A stretch of 20,386 bases of DNA, taken from contig DGYJ01000029.1 in assembly GCA_002396665.1 (NCBI GenBank), positions 74,027-94,412 on the forward strand. Direction: 5' to 3'. The notes beneath the pieces were generated by a model. That model searched no databases. It saw only the letters and a list, made by a program, of their open reading frames with translations, and was not told where the DNA came from. This stretch comes from Bdellovibrionaceae bacterium UBA5009. Lineage in GTDB: Bacteria > Bdellovibrionota > Bdellovibrionia > Bdellovibrionales > Bdellovibrionaceae. Of the stretch, positions 1 through 8,378 are shown piece after piece (the stretch's first letter is position 1; every line of letters starts with the position of its first letter). A program made the position numbers and the translations under genes.

Positions 1-672
1 GAAGTTTTGAGCTGCTATCACTTGATGGTGAACGGCGAAAAAATGAGCAAATCCAAAGGGAATTTCTACAGTGGGGATCAGTTGATCGAGATGGGCTATT
101 CTGCCGATCAAGTTCGTTATTATCTTGCGATGCTGAGTCTAGCGGCGAAATCATCTAGTTTTGATTTTGTTCATTTTGCTGAAAGAAATAAATTTTTAGC
201 AGGACCAATGAATGCGGCCTTTGAAAAACCAATTTCTGCCTGTCATTCAAAATTTGGTGGAAAAGTCCCTGAAGGTAAGTTGATTGGTAAAGCTGAAGCC
301 GAAACTGTGAAGCTAGTCCAAATGTATTTAAGATCAATGCAAAAAGGGGATTATTCGACTTTGCTTGGACAGGTTGAAAACTATGCCCGCCAAATCAATT
401 CTTTGTTTGCGCAGTTTAAACCCCACGATGATCGTGGTGACGAGACCGTTCGAAAAGATGCCTTATTCACTTGTTTTTACGTCTTGAAGAATTTGATGAT
501 TATGCTGGCTCCCTTTGTTCCTGAAACAGTTCAAAGATTACGTGAATCCTTAAATCTGCCTGAAAGTGTTTTGCGTGCAGAAGAACTTGGGACTGGGATT
601 TCAGCAGGGCACGTGATTAAAGAAAAAGGAATTTATTTTCCCGCCGTCGAAAATTCTGAAACTGAATTGTAA
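1..672 (+). CDS. metG: Methionyl-tRNA synthetase, C-terminal part (5' end outside window)
   Basis: The reading frame is open from base 1, so the gene begins upstream; 223 residues and a TAA stop are visible. The class I synthetase signature KMSKS is at visible residues 14-18, the loop that stabilises the aminoacyl-adenylate transition state. The sequence after it (RYYLAML, then a helical region, then LAPFVPETVQRL near residues 175-186) matches the anticodon-binding helical domain of methionyl-tRNA synthetases, which charge tRNA-Met in the cytoplasm. The protein ends soon after this domain, so the C-terminal EMAP-like tRNA-binding extension of some MetRS is absent. Cysteinyl-tRNA synthetase also carries KMSKS but its downstream sequence differs. 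The N-terminal HIGH motif and any zinc knuckle lie outside the window, so identity rests on the C-terminal half only. It is followed by a 664-base gap and is not obviously co-transcribed with the che genes. Confidence 0.78.
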   Translation, partial: EVLSCYHLMVNGEKMSKSKGNFYSGDQLIEMGYSADQVRYYLAMLSLAAKSSSFDFVHFAERNKFLAGPMNAAFEKPISACHSKFGGKVPEGKLIGKAEAETVKLVQMYLRSMQKGDYSTLLGQVENYARQINSLFAQFKPHDDRGDETVRKDALFTCFYVLKNLMIMLAPFVPETVQRLRESLNLPESVLRAEELGTGISAGHVIKEKGIYFPAVENSETEL

Positions 673-1069
673 TTTCATATGAATAGATAGCTCTTACATT
701 AGAGTGTGCAATTCGTGTCTTAGTTGCCTTTTCGTCTGCCCCAAGATGGTCCAACAGAAGAATTGTTTTCGTTGCGTGGTTTGTTTGGTTGAAACTTGCG
801 AAAAGACTCTGTTGTTGTGCCGGACTTCTGCGCTTCTAATTTGCGATTGGCTAATTCAATCAGTAGGTTGGATTTTGAGGGATTCTTTTTCATTTGCGTA
901 GAACTAGCATAAATACAGAGTTTCGGAAGAAGAATTTGATTTCGACATCACTTTTTACCATGAACTGACTAATTTTTATAGGATGGGGCTTAGTATTGGC
1001 CACTCCATTGCCAAAATAGTGTAAAAATTCTTGTTGTTAAATTTTTTAATATATTATTTGTTAAAAATT

Positions 1070-1099
1070 TTAAAGGTCCATGTCTTGATGGGCCTTTAA
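1070..1099. other. 12-bp hairpin with 6-nt loop
   Basis: Arms TTAAAGGTCCAT and ATGGGCCTTTAA pair over 12 bp with a single G-U, closing a six-base loop (1082-1087). No T-run follows on the plus strand. On the minus strand the stem is followed by AATTTTTAAC, a weak U-tract. It could be a weak minus-strand terminator, a structured element in the che leader, or part of a small RNA; the sequence does not decide. Confidence 0.45.
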
Positions 1100-1174
1100 G
1101 CTCGTCCTAACGCGATTCAAAATAGTACGGATCCAAAACAGATCAAATAAAAATCAAATTCATTTATTCATTTT

Positions 1175-1192
1175 AATTTTTTTAAAAAAATT
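1175..1192. repeat. 18-bp A/T-tract palindrome
   Basis: The bases are AA, seven T, seven A, TT: a perfect 18-bp palindrome. A second tract (T7A6) lies at 1240-1252. Phased A-tracts are known to bend DNA and often lie near promoters. A role in positioning the che promoter is inference, and low-complexity palindromes also arise by chance in DNA this AT-rich. Confidence 0.4.
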
Positions 1193-1210
1193 GGACTTGT
1201 TCAATGGTGA

Positions 1211-1246
1211 CAAGAATGTCGGAATAACATTCTTGATGCTTTTTTT
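1211..1246 (+). terminator. Terminator- or attenuator-like hairpin upstream of cheA
   Basis: A perfect 9-bp stem (CAAGAATGT at 1211-1219 with ACATTCTTG at 1227-1235) closes a seven-base loop. ATGC and seven T residues (1240-1246) follow. This is the shape of a Rho-independent terminator, although the stem has only three G-C pairs. It lies about 540 bases past metG and 90 bases before cheA, an odd place for a metG terminator. An attenuator in a cheA leader or the 3' end of a small RNA is as likely. Confidence 0.5.
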
Positions 1247-1336
1247 AAAAAAGAATTTTTTATTTTGTTAAAATAATTTGTTTTAGAAACTCTCAAGAAA
1301 TGTAAAAAATTTTCGACAAGTGTGAAGGGGAAAACA

Positions 1337-4300
1337 ATGTCGATTTCAAACGAAGAGTTAGAAGAGTTTAAAACAGAAAGCTTAGAACTTCTGGAAGTGG
1401 CTGAAAAAAGCTTGCTTAGCCTTGACCAGGGAGCAGAGTTTAAGACTGCCTTTGATGCTATTTTTCGTGGATTTCACAACTTAAAAGGCGCCTCTGGAAT
1501 GATGGATATGCAAGAATTGCAAAGCCACACCCATCAGCTTGAAAATATTCTAATGCCTTTTAAAGATAAAAGTTCGATGCCAAAATCCTATATCAGTTTC
1601 TTCCTACGCGGTATTGATGCGGCAAGATCCATCTTAAATAATGAAAAAATTAATTTTGACTTTAGTATACCTGAAGAAGGTTTGTCGCAGGCAGAACAGA
1701 CAATCACTTCAGATTCCACAGTTAAGGAAGTGGCGACGAAAGGCGAGACGCTTGAGGCAGCCAATGAATCAAAGCAAGACTTAATTCCTGATGATAAAAA
1801 ACCCCACGAATCCCAATCTGTACTTGATGAGTACACTGCAGAATGCGATGAAATTCTGGATCGGGTTTCTTTGCAATTACGAAATTTTGAGGCCGAAAAA
1901 TATACAAAAGAAAACGTTGATGATGTATATCGTGATATCCATTCTTTAAAAGGGGCTTCCTATTTATTTGATTTTACATTGGTGGGCGACATAGCCCATG
2001 CCATGGAATCGGCCATGGAATGTATTCGTCATGGCACGCATAAGCCAAGTCTTACAATGATTCGTGCTCTCTACAAAGCAGTAGAATGTATCGAAATAGA
2101 AGTTCATGCGATTAAAGAAAAAACAAGTCATGTGCAAACTAAAATTATCGCGCCTATAATTATAGAGGAACTTTTGAGTGCTTCAAGGCATTTAGAAATA
2201 GTCAATTTAATCGACACTGCAAAACAGCAGTCCGAGTCCGCTGTACAGTCTGATGTTCAACAAAAGGAAAACGAGTCCGCAGGTTCTATTCGTGTTCCAG
2301 TTGTGTTGTTAGATAATTTAATGACATTAATGGGCGAAATGGTTCTTGTTCGAAATCAGGTGATGCAGTTTTCAAGCCAATCAGAAGATTTAGAGTTTTT
2401 GAATTTGAGCAAAAGATTAAATAGCGTGACCAGTGATATCCAAGGGCAAATGATGAAGACAAGAATGCAGCCCATAGGAAATATTCTTGGGAAATTTCAT
2501 CGTGTTGTAAGAGATTTGTCACACGATCTTAAAAAAAATATCAACCTAACATTAAATGGCTCTGAAACTGAACTTGATAAATCCCTTCTTGAGGCTATTA
2601 AAGACCCATTGACACATATCATTCGTAATTCATGCGACCACGGAATTGAAACTCCAGAAGTTCGAAAATTATCTGGAAAAGGAGAGGCTGGCACAATTAA
2701 CGTCAAGTCCTACCATGAAGGTGGTCAGGTAGTGATCGAGATCAATGATGATGGAAAAGGACTTCATCGTGATGTTTTAATTAAAAAAGCTATAGAAAAA
2801 GGTTTGTTGAATCAAACAGAAGCAACTTCTTTAAGTGATAAGGATGCTTTTAATCTTATTTTTGCCCCGGGCTTTTCGACTGCAGCTGCAATTACAAATG
2901 TATCAGGACGTGGTGTTGGAATGGATGTTGTCAGAACCAATATTGAAAAGATTGGTGGCAATGTCGAACTTCAAAGTGTTGCAGGCAAGGGAACAACTAC
3001 TAAAATTAAAATTCCTTTAACCCTGGCCATTGTGCCAGCACTTATTGTCAGATGTGGCCAGGATGCCTTCGCGATTCCACAAGCGAAGCTTGAAGAGCTT
3101 GTCCGCATTGATTCATCATCAGTTGAAAGCAAAATAGAATATTTGCATGGATCACCTGTTTATAGGTTGCGTGGAAATATTTTACCATTGGTCGATCTAA
3201 ATAAAATTTTAGGGCGAGAGAATAAAAAAGATTCAGATGTTGGGGTGACAAATATTGCAATTCTGAATGCAGAAAATTGCTCATTTGGTCTTATCGTTGA
3301 CGAAGTTCAAGATACAGCAGACATCGTTGTTAAGCCCTTGAATCGATTATTAAAGTCATTGCAAGTCTATTCTGGCGCAACAATTTTAGGTGATGGCTCT
3401 ATTGCATTAATATTGGATGTTATGGGGATTTCAAAAATTGCTGGGATTGGAAGCGAAAAAAACCAGACTCTGACAATGGATGCTATGGCCAACGGTAGAA
3501 GTCTTGCTGAGCTTCAAGAGTACTTAATTGTACGTCTCAATTCCCCGACAAAACACGCCATCGTGTTAGGATATGTTAATCGCTTAGAAGAATTTAAAAA
3601 ATCTAATTTTGAAATGTCTGGATTGCAAAAAGTTATTCGTTACGGAAAATCAATTTTGCCAATAATTTCTGTTAGTCAGTTATTAGGTTATGGCCAAGAA
3701 AATCAACCATCTGATAAAGAGACTGTCCCAGTAGTTGTAATACAAAAGGCTGGAATGTTTTATGGACTCGAAGTCGACGCCATTGTTGATACCCTTTCAA
3801 CTGAAGCAGAGGTCAGTCCAACTCTTGTGGCGCAAACTGGAATATTTGGAAATTTAAATACTCCAGAAGAACTTATTGTACTGATTGATCCCTTTGAACT
3901 TATTCAGAAAGCTTTTCCGACATCGGCGGTGGATCCAATAAGTAAGACTGGAATTGCGCAGAGTGATCCAGTCAATATGAATCCGAATATCCCTGCTCGT
4001 CAGGCAATCCATGAAGTTAAAATTCTTCTCGTAGAAGATACGTTGTTTTTTAGACGTGCCATTCGGTCAGAACTGGAAAAAGTAGGTCACCAAGTTGCTG
4101 TGGTGAATGATGGGAAAGAAGCCCTAGAACTTTTAGAAAAAAATCCTGCTCAATTCGATCTTGTGATTTCTGATATTGAAATGCCAAGAATGAATGGTTA
4201 TGATTTAGCAAAATCGCTACGCCAAAACAACAAGTTGTCCCATCTTCCATTGCTTGCATTAAGTTCACGTGCAGATCAAAAGTCGACCCATCAAGGAATT

Positions 4301-4396
4301 CAGTCAGGGTTTGATATGTATTTAGAAAAACTTCAACCTCCGATTTTGTTGAATGCTGTATCAAGATTGACGGATGGTCAAAGGCGGGTTTCATGA
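1337..4396 (+). CDS. cheA: Hybrid chemotaxis histidine kinase CheA (HPt-HPt-kinase-CheW-CheW-REC)
   Basis: Histidine kinase that phosphorylates CheY and CheB in response to receptor state. The start is the ATG at 1337, with AAGGGG at 1325-1330; an in-frame GTG at 1322 overlaps that Shine-Dalgarno sequence. The protein has 1019 residues, much longer than the roughly 650 of E. coli CheA. Domains in order: HPt1 with His47 (HNLKG); HPt2 with His202 (HSLKG); a dimerisation helix pair at about 318-400; an ATPase domain with N-box around 427-438 (RNSCDHG), DDGKG at 471-475 and GRGVGMD at 524-530; a CheW-like domain at about 562-700; a second, more divergent CheW-like domain at about 726-862; and a C-terminal receiver with Asp946 as phosphoacceptor, Ser976 and Lys998. 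No typical CheY-binding P2 domain is evident. It is first in the operon and overlaps cheW by four bases (ATGA), which implies translational coupling. Confidence 0.95.
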   Translation: MSISNEELEEFKTESLELLEVAEKSLLSLDQGAEFKTAFDAIFRGFHNLKGASGMMDMQELQSHTHQLENILMPFKDKSSMPKSYISFFLRGIDAARSILNNEKINFDFSIPEEGLSQAEQTITSDSTVKEVATKGETLEAANESKQDLIPDDKKPHESQSVLDEYTAECDEILDRVSLQLRNFEAEKYTKENVDDVYRDIHSLKGASYLFDFTLVGDIAHAMESAMECIRHGTHKPSLTMIRALYKAVECIEIEVHAIKEKTSHVQTKIIAPIIIEELLSASRHLEIVNLIDTAKQQSESAVQSDVQQKENESAGSIRVPVVLLDNLMTLMGEMVLVRNQVMQFSSQSEDLEFLNLSKRLNSVTSDIQGQMMKTRMQPIGNILGKFHRVVRDLSHDLKKNINLTLNGSETELDKSLLEAIKDPLTHIIRNSCDHGIETPEVRKLSGKGEAGTINVKSYHEGGQVVIEINDDGKGLHRDVLIKKAIEKGLLNQTEATSLSDKDAFNLIFAPGFSTAAAITNVSGRGVGMDVVRTNIEKIGGNVELQSVAGKGTTTKIKIPLTLAIVPALIVRCGQDAFAIPQAKLEELVRIDSSSVESKIEYLHGSPVYRLRGNILPLVDLNKILGRENKKDSDVGVTNIAILNAENCSFGLIVDEVQDTADIVVKPLNRLLKSLQVYSGATILGDGSIALILDVMGISKIAGIGSEKNQTLTMDAMANGRSLAELQEYLIVRLNSPTKHAIVLGYVNRLEEFKKSNFEMSGLQKVIRYGKSILPIISVSQLLGYGQENQPSDKETVPVVVIQKAGMFYGLEVDAIVDTLSTEAEVSPTLVAQTGIFGNLNTPEELIVLIDPFELIQKAFPTSAVDPISKTGIAQSDPVNMNPNIPARQAIHEVKILLVEDTLFFRRAIRSELEKVGHQVAVVNDGKEALELLEKNPAQFDLVISDIEMPRMNGYDLAKSLRQNNKLSHLPLLALSSRADQKSTHQGIQSGFDMYLEKLQPPILLNAVSRLTDGQRRVS

Positions 4397-4887
4397 GTCC
4401 AAACGAAACTGGAGCTGCTCGTAGCGAAAATCAGCTATTGACCACGTTTTATGTAGGTGATGATTTTTTCGGGATTGAAGTGATGAAAGTTCAAGAAGTT
4501 ACAGGAGCACCAAAAGTAATTCCAGTTCCATTGGCGCCAGGGTTTGTTTCGGGGCTGATTAATTTACGAGGTCAATTGGCTACAGCGGTTGGGCTTCGTG
4601 AACTTTTTGGAATTTCCAATGCTCATGAGTCTGAAAAGATGACTGTGGTTTGTCGCATGGACGGAAACCTGGTTTCACTTGTTGTCGATGAAATAGGTGA
4701 TGTTGTCGAAGTCGATGGCCGAGGATTTGAGCTTCCACCGGACACAATGCCAGTTGTTGTTAAGCGATTCGTTAAGGGAATATATAAATTGAACGGAACA
4801 CTATTAAGTGTGCTGGACTTGGACAAAGTATCCCAAGAGCTTTCACCGCAGTTAGACGTCAATAATAGTCATAATCAAATAAAATGA
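4393..4887 (+). CDS. cheW: Chemotaxis coupling protein CheW
   Basis: A 164-residue single CheW-domain adaptor that bridges receptor tips and the CheA regulatory domain in cytoplasmic or membrane arrays. The diagnostic stretch GLINLRG (residues 54-60, conserved Arg59) is present, as are the beta-barrel strands that follow (VSLVVDEIGDVVEV, then GTLLSVLDLDKV near the C-terminus). Its length is normal for the family (about 160). The ATG overlaps the cheA stop codon as ATGA, so ribosomes finishing cheA can re-initiate here. The mcp gene begins 20 bases after its stop. The best alternative reading would be a CheV without its receiver, but nothing here suggests a lost domain. Confidence 0.94.
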   Translation: MSPNETGAARSENQLLTTFYVGDDFFGIEVMKVQEVTGAPKVIPVPLAPGFVSGLINLRGQLATAVGLRELFGISNAHESEKMTVVCRMDGNLVSLVVDEIGDVVEVDGRGFELPPDTMPVVVKRFVKGIYKLNGTLLSVLDLDKVSQELSPQLDVNNSHNQIK

Positions 4888-4907
4888 AACTAAGGAGAGG
4901 TAAAAAA

Positions 4908-6851
4908 ATGTCTAATTTAGAAAAAGTTGCAGAGAGTAAAATTTACGAGATATCTGGACCAGACGAGGTCAGTGATCTTAAATCCATGGTTAAGGCTATT
5001 GGGCGATCACAGGCGGTGATTGAGTTTGAATTAGATGGCACTGTTATTACCGCCAATGATAATTTTTTATCTACACTGGGCTACACTCTTGCAGAAATAA
5101 AAGGCAAGCATCACAGAATGTTTTGTGATGAGGAGTATACAAAAAGTTTTGAATACAGACAGTTTTGGGACAAGTTAAATAGTGGCGAATTCCAGTCCAA
5201 CGAATTTAAGCGTATCGCAAAAAGTGGACGAGAAATTTGGATCTTGGCATCCTACAACCCAATCTTTGGGCCGGATGGTAAGCCTTACAAGGTTGTCAAG
5301 TTTGCAACAGATATTACAAATTCAAAAGTCGAACTTAAAGCACGTACAGATATTATGAACTTAACAAGCATTGTGTCTGAGTCAGACTTGAAAGGCGACA
5401 TTCTGTCTGTGAATGATAAGTTTTGCCAGATTTCAAAATACAGTCGGGAAGAATTATTGGGACAACCGCACAATACAACTCGACACCCTGACATGCCAAA
5501 AGAAGTTTTTAAAGAGCTTTGGTCAACGATCGGTCGCGGAAAGCTTTTCAGAGGAATTATTAAGAACAGAGCAAAGGACGGGACTCCATATTATGTTGAT
5601 GCAGTCATTGCTCCGATTATGGGCGAAAATGGAAAGCCTAAAAAATATTTAGGTGTCCGTTACGATATTACAGAGGCTGAAATTGAAAGGCAAAATATGC
5701 GTGGCCTATTCAGAGCCATTGATGCATCATTTGCCTATATCGAATTTGATACTGAAGGCCAAGTGCTGAATGCAAATAAAAATTTTCAAGAGACTATGGG
5801 ATACTCTGCTGATGAAGCGAAGGGGAAGCATCACCGGATTTTTTGTGACCCAGAATTTGTAAGTTCTCACGAATATGCTCAATTCTGGCCAGACTTAAAG
5901 TCAGGAAAAAGCAAGTCCGGAATCTTTAAGCGTCGTTCAAAAAGTGGAAAAGATATTTGGCTTCAAGCTGTCTATTCGCCGGTAACAGATGAAACAGGTC
6001 GAGTCAGCAAAGTTGTTAAAATTGCAACGGATGTGACTGATCAACAAAAAATGATTTTATCAATTCAAGAAAGCGCTGCTGCATTATCAAGTGCATCAAC
6101 AGAGCTAACGGCCACGGCGACCGAAATGTCAAATTCTGCAATAAAGACAAACAAAGAATCCCAAGTGGCTGCAGCAGCCGCTGAACAGGTGTCGTCAGGG
6201 GTGCAGACGGTGGCCACCAACATTGAAGAGATGGTGGCTTCTATCAAAGAAATTGCTCGATCAACAAATGAGTCTTCGCAAATGGCTAAAATGACCTTGC
6301 AAAAAGCGCAAGAATCCAATGCGACGATCCTTAAGTTGGGAACAAGTAGTTTAGAAATTGGTGATGTGATTAAAGTCATTAGTTCTATTGCTCAGCAAAC
6401 GAATTTACTGGCATTGAATGCGACCATCGAGGCTGCCCGAGCAGGCGAGGCGGGAAAAGGTTTTGCTGTGGTTGCGAACGAGGTCAAAGAGCTTGCTAAA
6501 CAAACTGCAAAAGCTACGAATGATATCACTAATAAAATTGGAGCCATCCAAAAGGATACACAGGGGGCAGTTGAGTCCATTGGTGGAATCTCGCAGGCTG
6601 TTGAAAAGCTCAATGGAATTTCCGGTGTTATTGCCGCTGCAGTTGAAGAGCAGACGGCAACTACAAACGAAATATCCAGGGTCATTGTTCAGTCAAAAAA
6701 GGGCGTCGAAAGCATCGCAGAGACTGTAAAAATCGTATCAATTGCTGCAAACGAAAATACAACCTCTTCAAACCAAACCCTTACGGCTTCAAGGGAGCTT
6801 GCTCAGCTTGCAGAGAAATTGAATGCCCTTGTAAAGAAATCCAATAAGTAA
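4908..6851 (+). CDS. Soluble triple-PAS methyl-accepting chemotaxis protein (BdlA/Aer-like sensor part)
   Basis: A 647-residue chemoreceptor with no transmembrane helix or signal peptide, so probably cytoplasmic. The start is the ATG at 4908, with a near-ideal AAGGAGAGG at 4892-4900; an in-frame ATG at 4884 lies upstream of that site and is less likely. Three PAS domains lie at about 30-140, 150-258 and 268-380. PAS1 and PAS3 are clearly duplicates: both carry GKHHR-[MI]-FCD (66-74 and 306-314) and a shared YxQFW motif. PAS2 resembles the Aer sensory PAS. The signalling hairpin follows (about 385-647), with the conserved tip around 494-523 (NLLALNATIEAARAGE). There is no C-terminal NWETF-type pentapeptide; it ends KKSNK. 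PAS domains of this kind commonly bind haem or flavin to sense oxygen or redox state; which applies here is not visible. It lies within the che operon, so it is probably the dedicated receptor. Confidence 0.93.
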   Translation: MSNLEKVAESKIYEISGPDEVSDLKSMVKAIGRSQAVIEFELDGTVITANDNFLSTLGYTLAEIKGKHHRMFCDEEYTKSFEYRQFWDKLNSGEFQSNEFKRIAKSGREIWILASYNPIFGPDGKPYKVVKFATDITNSKVELKARTDIMNLTSIVSESDLKGDILSVNDKFCQISKYSREELLGQPHNTTRHPDMPKEVFKELWSTIGRGKLFRGIIKNRAKDGTPYYVDAVIAPIMGENGKPKKYLGVRYDITEAEIERQNMRGLFRAIDASFAYIEFDTEGQVLNANKNFQETMGYSADEAKGKHHRIFCDPEFVSSHEYAQFWPDLKSGKSKSGIFKRRSKSGKDIWLQAVYSPVTDETGRVSKVVKIATDVTDQQKMILSIQESAAALSSASTELTATATEMSNSAIKTNKESQVAAAAAEQVSSGVQTVATNIEEMVASIKEIARSTNESSQMAKMTLQKAQESNATILKLGTSSLEIGDVIKVISSIAQQTNLLALNATIEAARAGEAGKGFAVVANEVKELAKQTAKATNDITNKIGAIQKDTQGAVESIGGISQAVEKLNGISGVIAAAVEEQTATTNEISRVIVQSKKGVESIAETVKIVSIAANENTTSSNQTLTASRELAQLAEKLNALVKKSNK

Positions 6852-6879
6852 CTTAAAGCTTTCATAGGTTAGGAAATTG

Positions 6880-7995
6880 ATGAAGAAGTTGAAAGTTTTG
6901 ATTGCGGATGATTCGGTGATTTATAGATCACAAATTCGGGAAGCCCTTGGCGATCTTTCGTGGGTGGAGGTCGCTGGGGCAGCTTCAAACGGAAAAATTG
7001 CAATCGAGCGCTTGCAACAAAGTCAATCAGACCTATTGATTTTAGATTTGGAAATGCCGGAAATGAATGGTCTGCAAACTTTAAAAAAAATCTCCTCATT
7101 GGGATTGTCCTGTAAGGTGCTTGTTTTTTCGTCGGCTTCCAAAAGAGGGGCCGATAGTACTTTCGAGGCCCTCAGTTCAGGAGCAAGTGATTTTATTTCA
7201 AAGCCGGGCCACGAGGGTAAAGAGCTATTTGATAACGAGAGCATAAAGCCTAGTCTAAAAATAAAATCACTACTTATTCCAAAAATCCATGCCCTATTTC
7301 CACAGTATGAAAATTCAAGCGAACAAAAAATAAATAAAAAATCACCAATAGACCACGAACAGTTAAGTCGGGACATTCAAACAATTCATCCTGAAGCCAT
7401 ACTTATTGGTTCTTCTACAGGTGGTCCAACAGCACTTGAAAGTATTTTTTCACAGTTAAGGCCTCCAATTCAATGCCCTATATTTATTGTGCAACATATG
7501 CCTCCGATTTTTACTCGAACACTAGCAGAAAGGCTGCAGAAAATGAGTGGGATACCGGTCTTTGAAGCAACATCGGATATGGCTGTGAAAAACAATTGTG
7601 CCTACGTTGCCCCTGGAAATTATCATATGACCTTAGAAGGTCCAGCGAATCATGTTGTGATCAAATTGAATCGAGGTCCGTTGATTAATTCTGTTCGCCC
7701 AGCTGTTGATCCTCTTTTCAGTAGTGCTGCACAAATTTACAAAAAAAATTGTCTTGGATTTGTGTTAACAGGGATGGGTTCGGATGGAAAAGATGGGGCT
7801 TTAAGTGTCAAAGCCCAGGGTGGAGGCATTGTTGTTCAAGACGAAAAGTCTTGCGTTGTTTTTGGGATGCCTCGAGCAGTCATCGAATCCGGAGCCTACG
7901 ATTTGGTTACTAGTCTGTCAGAAGTCACATCGATTCTAAAAATGAAAGTTATGGCAAAGGATTGTGATCAATTAAAAAAAATTGGTGGTGTGTGA
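6880..7995 (+). CDS. cheB: Chemotaxis response regulator/protein-glutamate methylesterase CheB
   Basis: Removes methyl groups from (and deamidates) receptor glutamates when phosphorylated by CheA, giving negative-feedback adaptation opposite to CheR. It has 371 residues from the ATG at 6880 (AGGAA at 6871-6875); a TTG directly before it is less likely. The N-terminal receiver has Asp10/Asp11, phosphoacceptor Asp56 (LDLEMP) and Lys108. A linker of about 50 residues follows. The C-terminal methylesterase has the expected catalytic triad Ser179 (GSSTGG), His206 (QHMP) and Asp302 (GMGSDGKDG). All key residues are intact and the length is normal (E. coli 349). It lies 28 bases after the receptor gene. 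Its final codons overlap the cheY start. Confidence 0.95.
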   Translation: MKKLKVLIADDSVIYRSQIREALGDLSWVEVAGAASNGKIAIERLQQSQSDLLILDLEMPEMNGLQTLKKISSLGLSCKVLVFSSASKRGADSTFEALSSGASDFISKPGHEGKELFDNESIKPSLKIKSLLIPKIHALFPQYENSSEQKINKKSPIDHEQLSRDIQTIHPEAILIGSSTGGPTALESIFSQLRPPIQCPIFIVQHMPPIFTRTLAERLQKMSGIPVFEATSDMAVKNNCAYVAPGNYHMTLEGPANHVVIKLNRGPLINSVRPAVDPLFSSAAQIYKKNCLGFVLTGMGSDGKDGALSVKAQGGGIVVQDEKSCVVFGMPRAVIESGAYDLVTSLSEVTSILKMKVMAKDCDQLKKIGGV

Positions 7996-8378
7996 TGATT
8001 AAAATATTGATTATCGATGATACAAGGTCTGTTCATGCCTTTGTTAAAAATTTGCTTTCAAAATCTAAAGAAGTCGAATGCGTGAGTGCTTATAATGGAG
8101 CTGAAGGTCTTGAAATTCTAAAAAGTAATTTAAACTTTGATATTGTTCTTTTGGATTGGGAAATGCCCATAATGAATGGCCCAGCAGCATTTGAAGAGAT
8201 GCTGAAACAAAATATTAAAATCCCAACCTTGATGATGACGACAAAAAATTCTGTCGAGGATATTCAACGAATGCTGAATTTAGGTGTCGCGGAATATTTA
8301 TTAAAGCCATTTACAATTGATATTTTATTTTCAAAATTGGAATTTGTTACAGGAAAGGTTTTGCCCTATGCCGCCTGA
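7995..8378 (+). CDS. cheY: CheY-like single-domain response regulator
   Basis: A 127-residue stand-alone receiver. Phosphorylated by CheA, such proteins bind the flagellar switch or act as phosphate sinks. The conserved set is complete: Asp8/Asp9 for Mg2+, Asp54 as phosphoacceptor (LLDWEMP), Thr82/Thr83 and Lys104 (LLKPF). The ATG at 7995 shares its A with the last base of the cheB stop codon (TGATG); an in-frame GTG at 7992 is an alternative start. With only one CheY in the operon it is the natural output regulator. However, position 101 (Tyr) and the rest of the alpha4-beta5 face cannot be scored for FliM binding by eye. Confidence 0.9.
   Translation: MIKILIIDDTRSVHAFVKNLLSKSKEVECVSAYNGAEGLEILKSNLNFDIVLLDWEMPIMNGPAAFEEMLKQNIKIPTLMMTTKNSVEDIQRMLNLGVAEYLLKPFTIDILFSKLEFVTGKVLPYAA

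Larger units (their letters stand above)
673..1336. other. AT-rich intergenic region upstream of cheA
   Basis: This is the longest gene-free stretch in the window. The first 230 bases contain a 65-codon frame (704-901, GTG start, ten cysteines) that I regard as chance: it has no Shine-Dalgarno sequence and no recognisable domain. From about 1015 onward the sequence is extremely AT-rich with runs of T and A. It holds a 12-bp hairpin (1070-1099), an 18-bp A/T palindrome (1175-1192), a terminator-shaped hairpin (1211-1246) and a T7A6 tract (1240-1252). The cheA promoter should be here, but I could not pick a -35/-10 pair with normal spacing. No tRNA cloverleaf was seen. Confidence 0.6.

Noticed and set aside
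704..901. 65-codon Cys-rich reading frame after metG
   Set aside because: GTG start without a Shine-Dalgarno sequence, no domain, and cysteines in no metal-binding pattern; it looks like a chance open frame in TGT/TGC-rich DNA.
4050..4394. 114-codon frame antisense to the CheA receiver
   Set aside because: It lies wholly within a well-supported domain on the opposite strand and has no recognisable features; an antisense shadow.
6065..6379. 104-codon Ala/Ser/Val-rich frame antisense to the receptor signalling domain
   Set aside because: Mirror of the Ala/Ser/Thr-rich coiled-coil codons of the receptor; no ribosome-binding site or domain.
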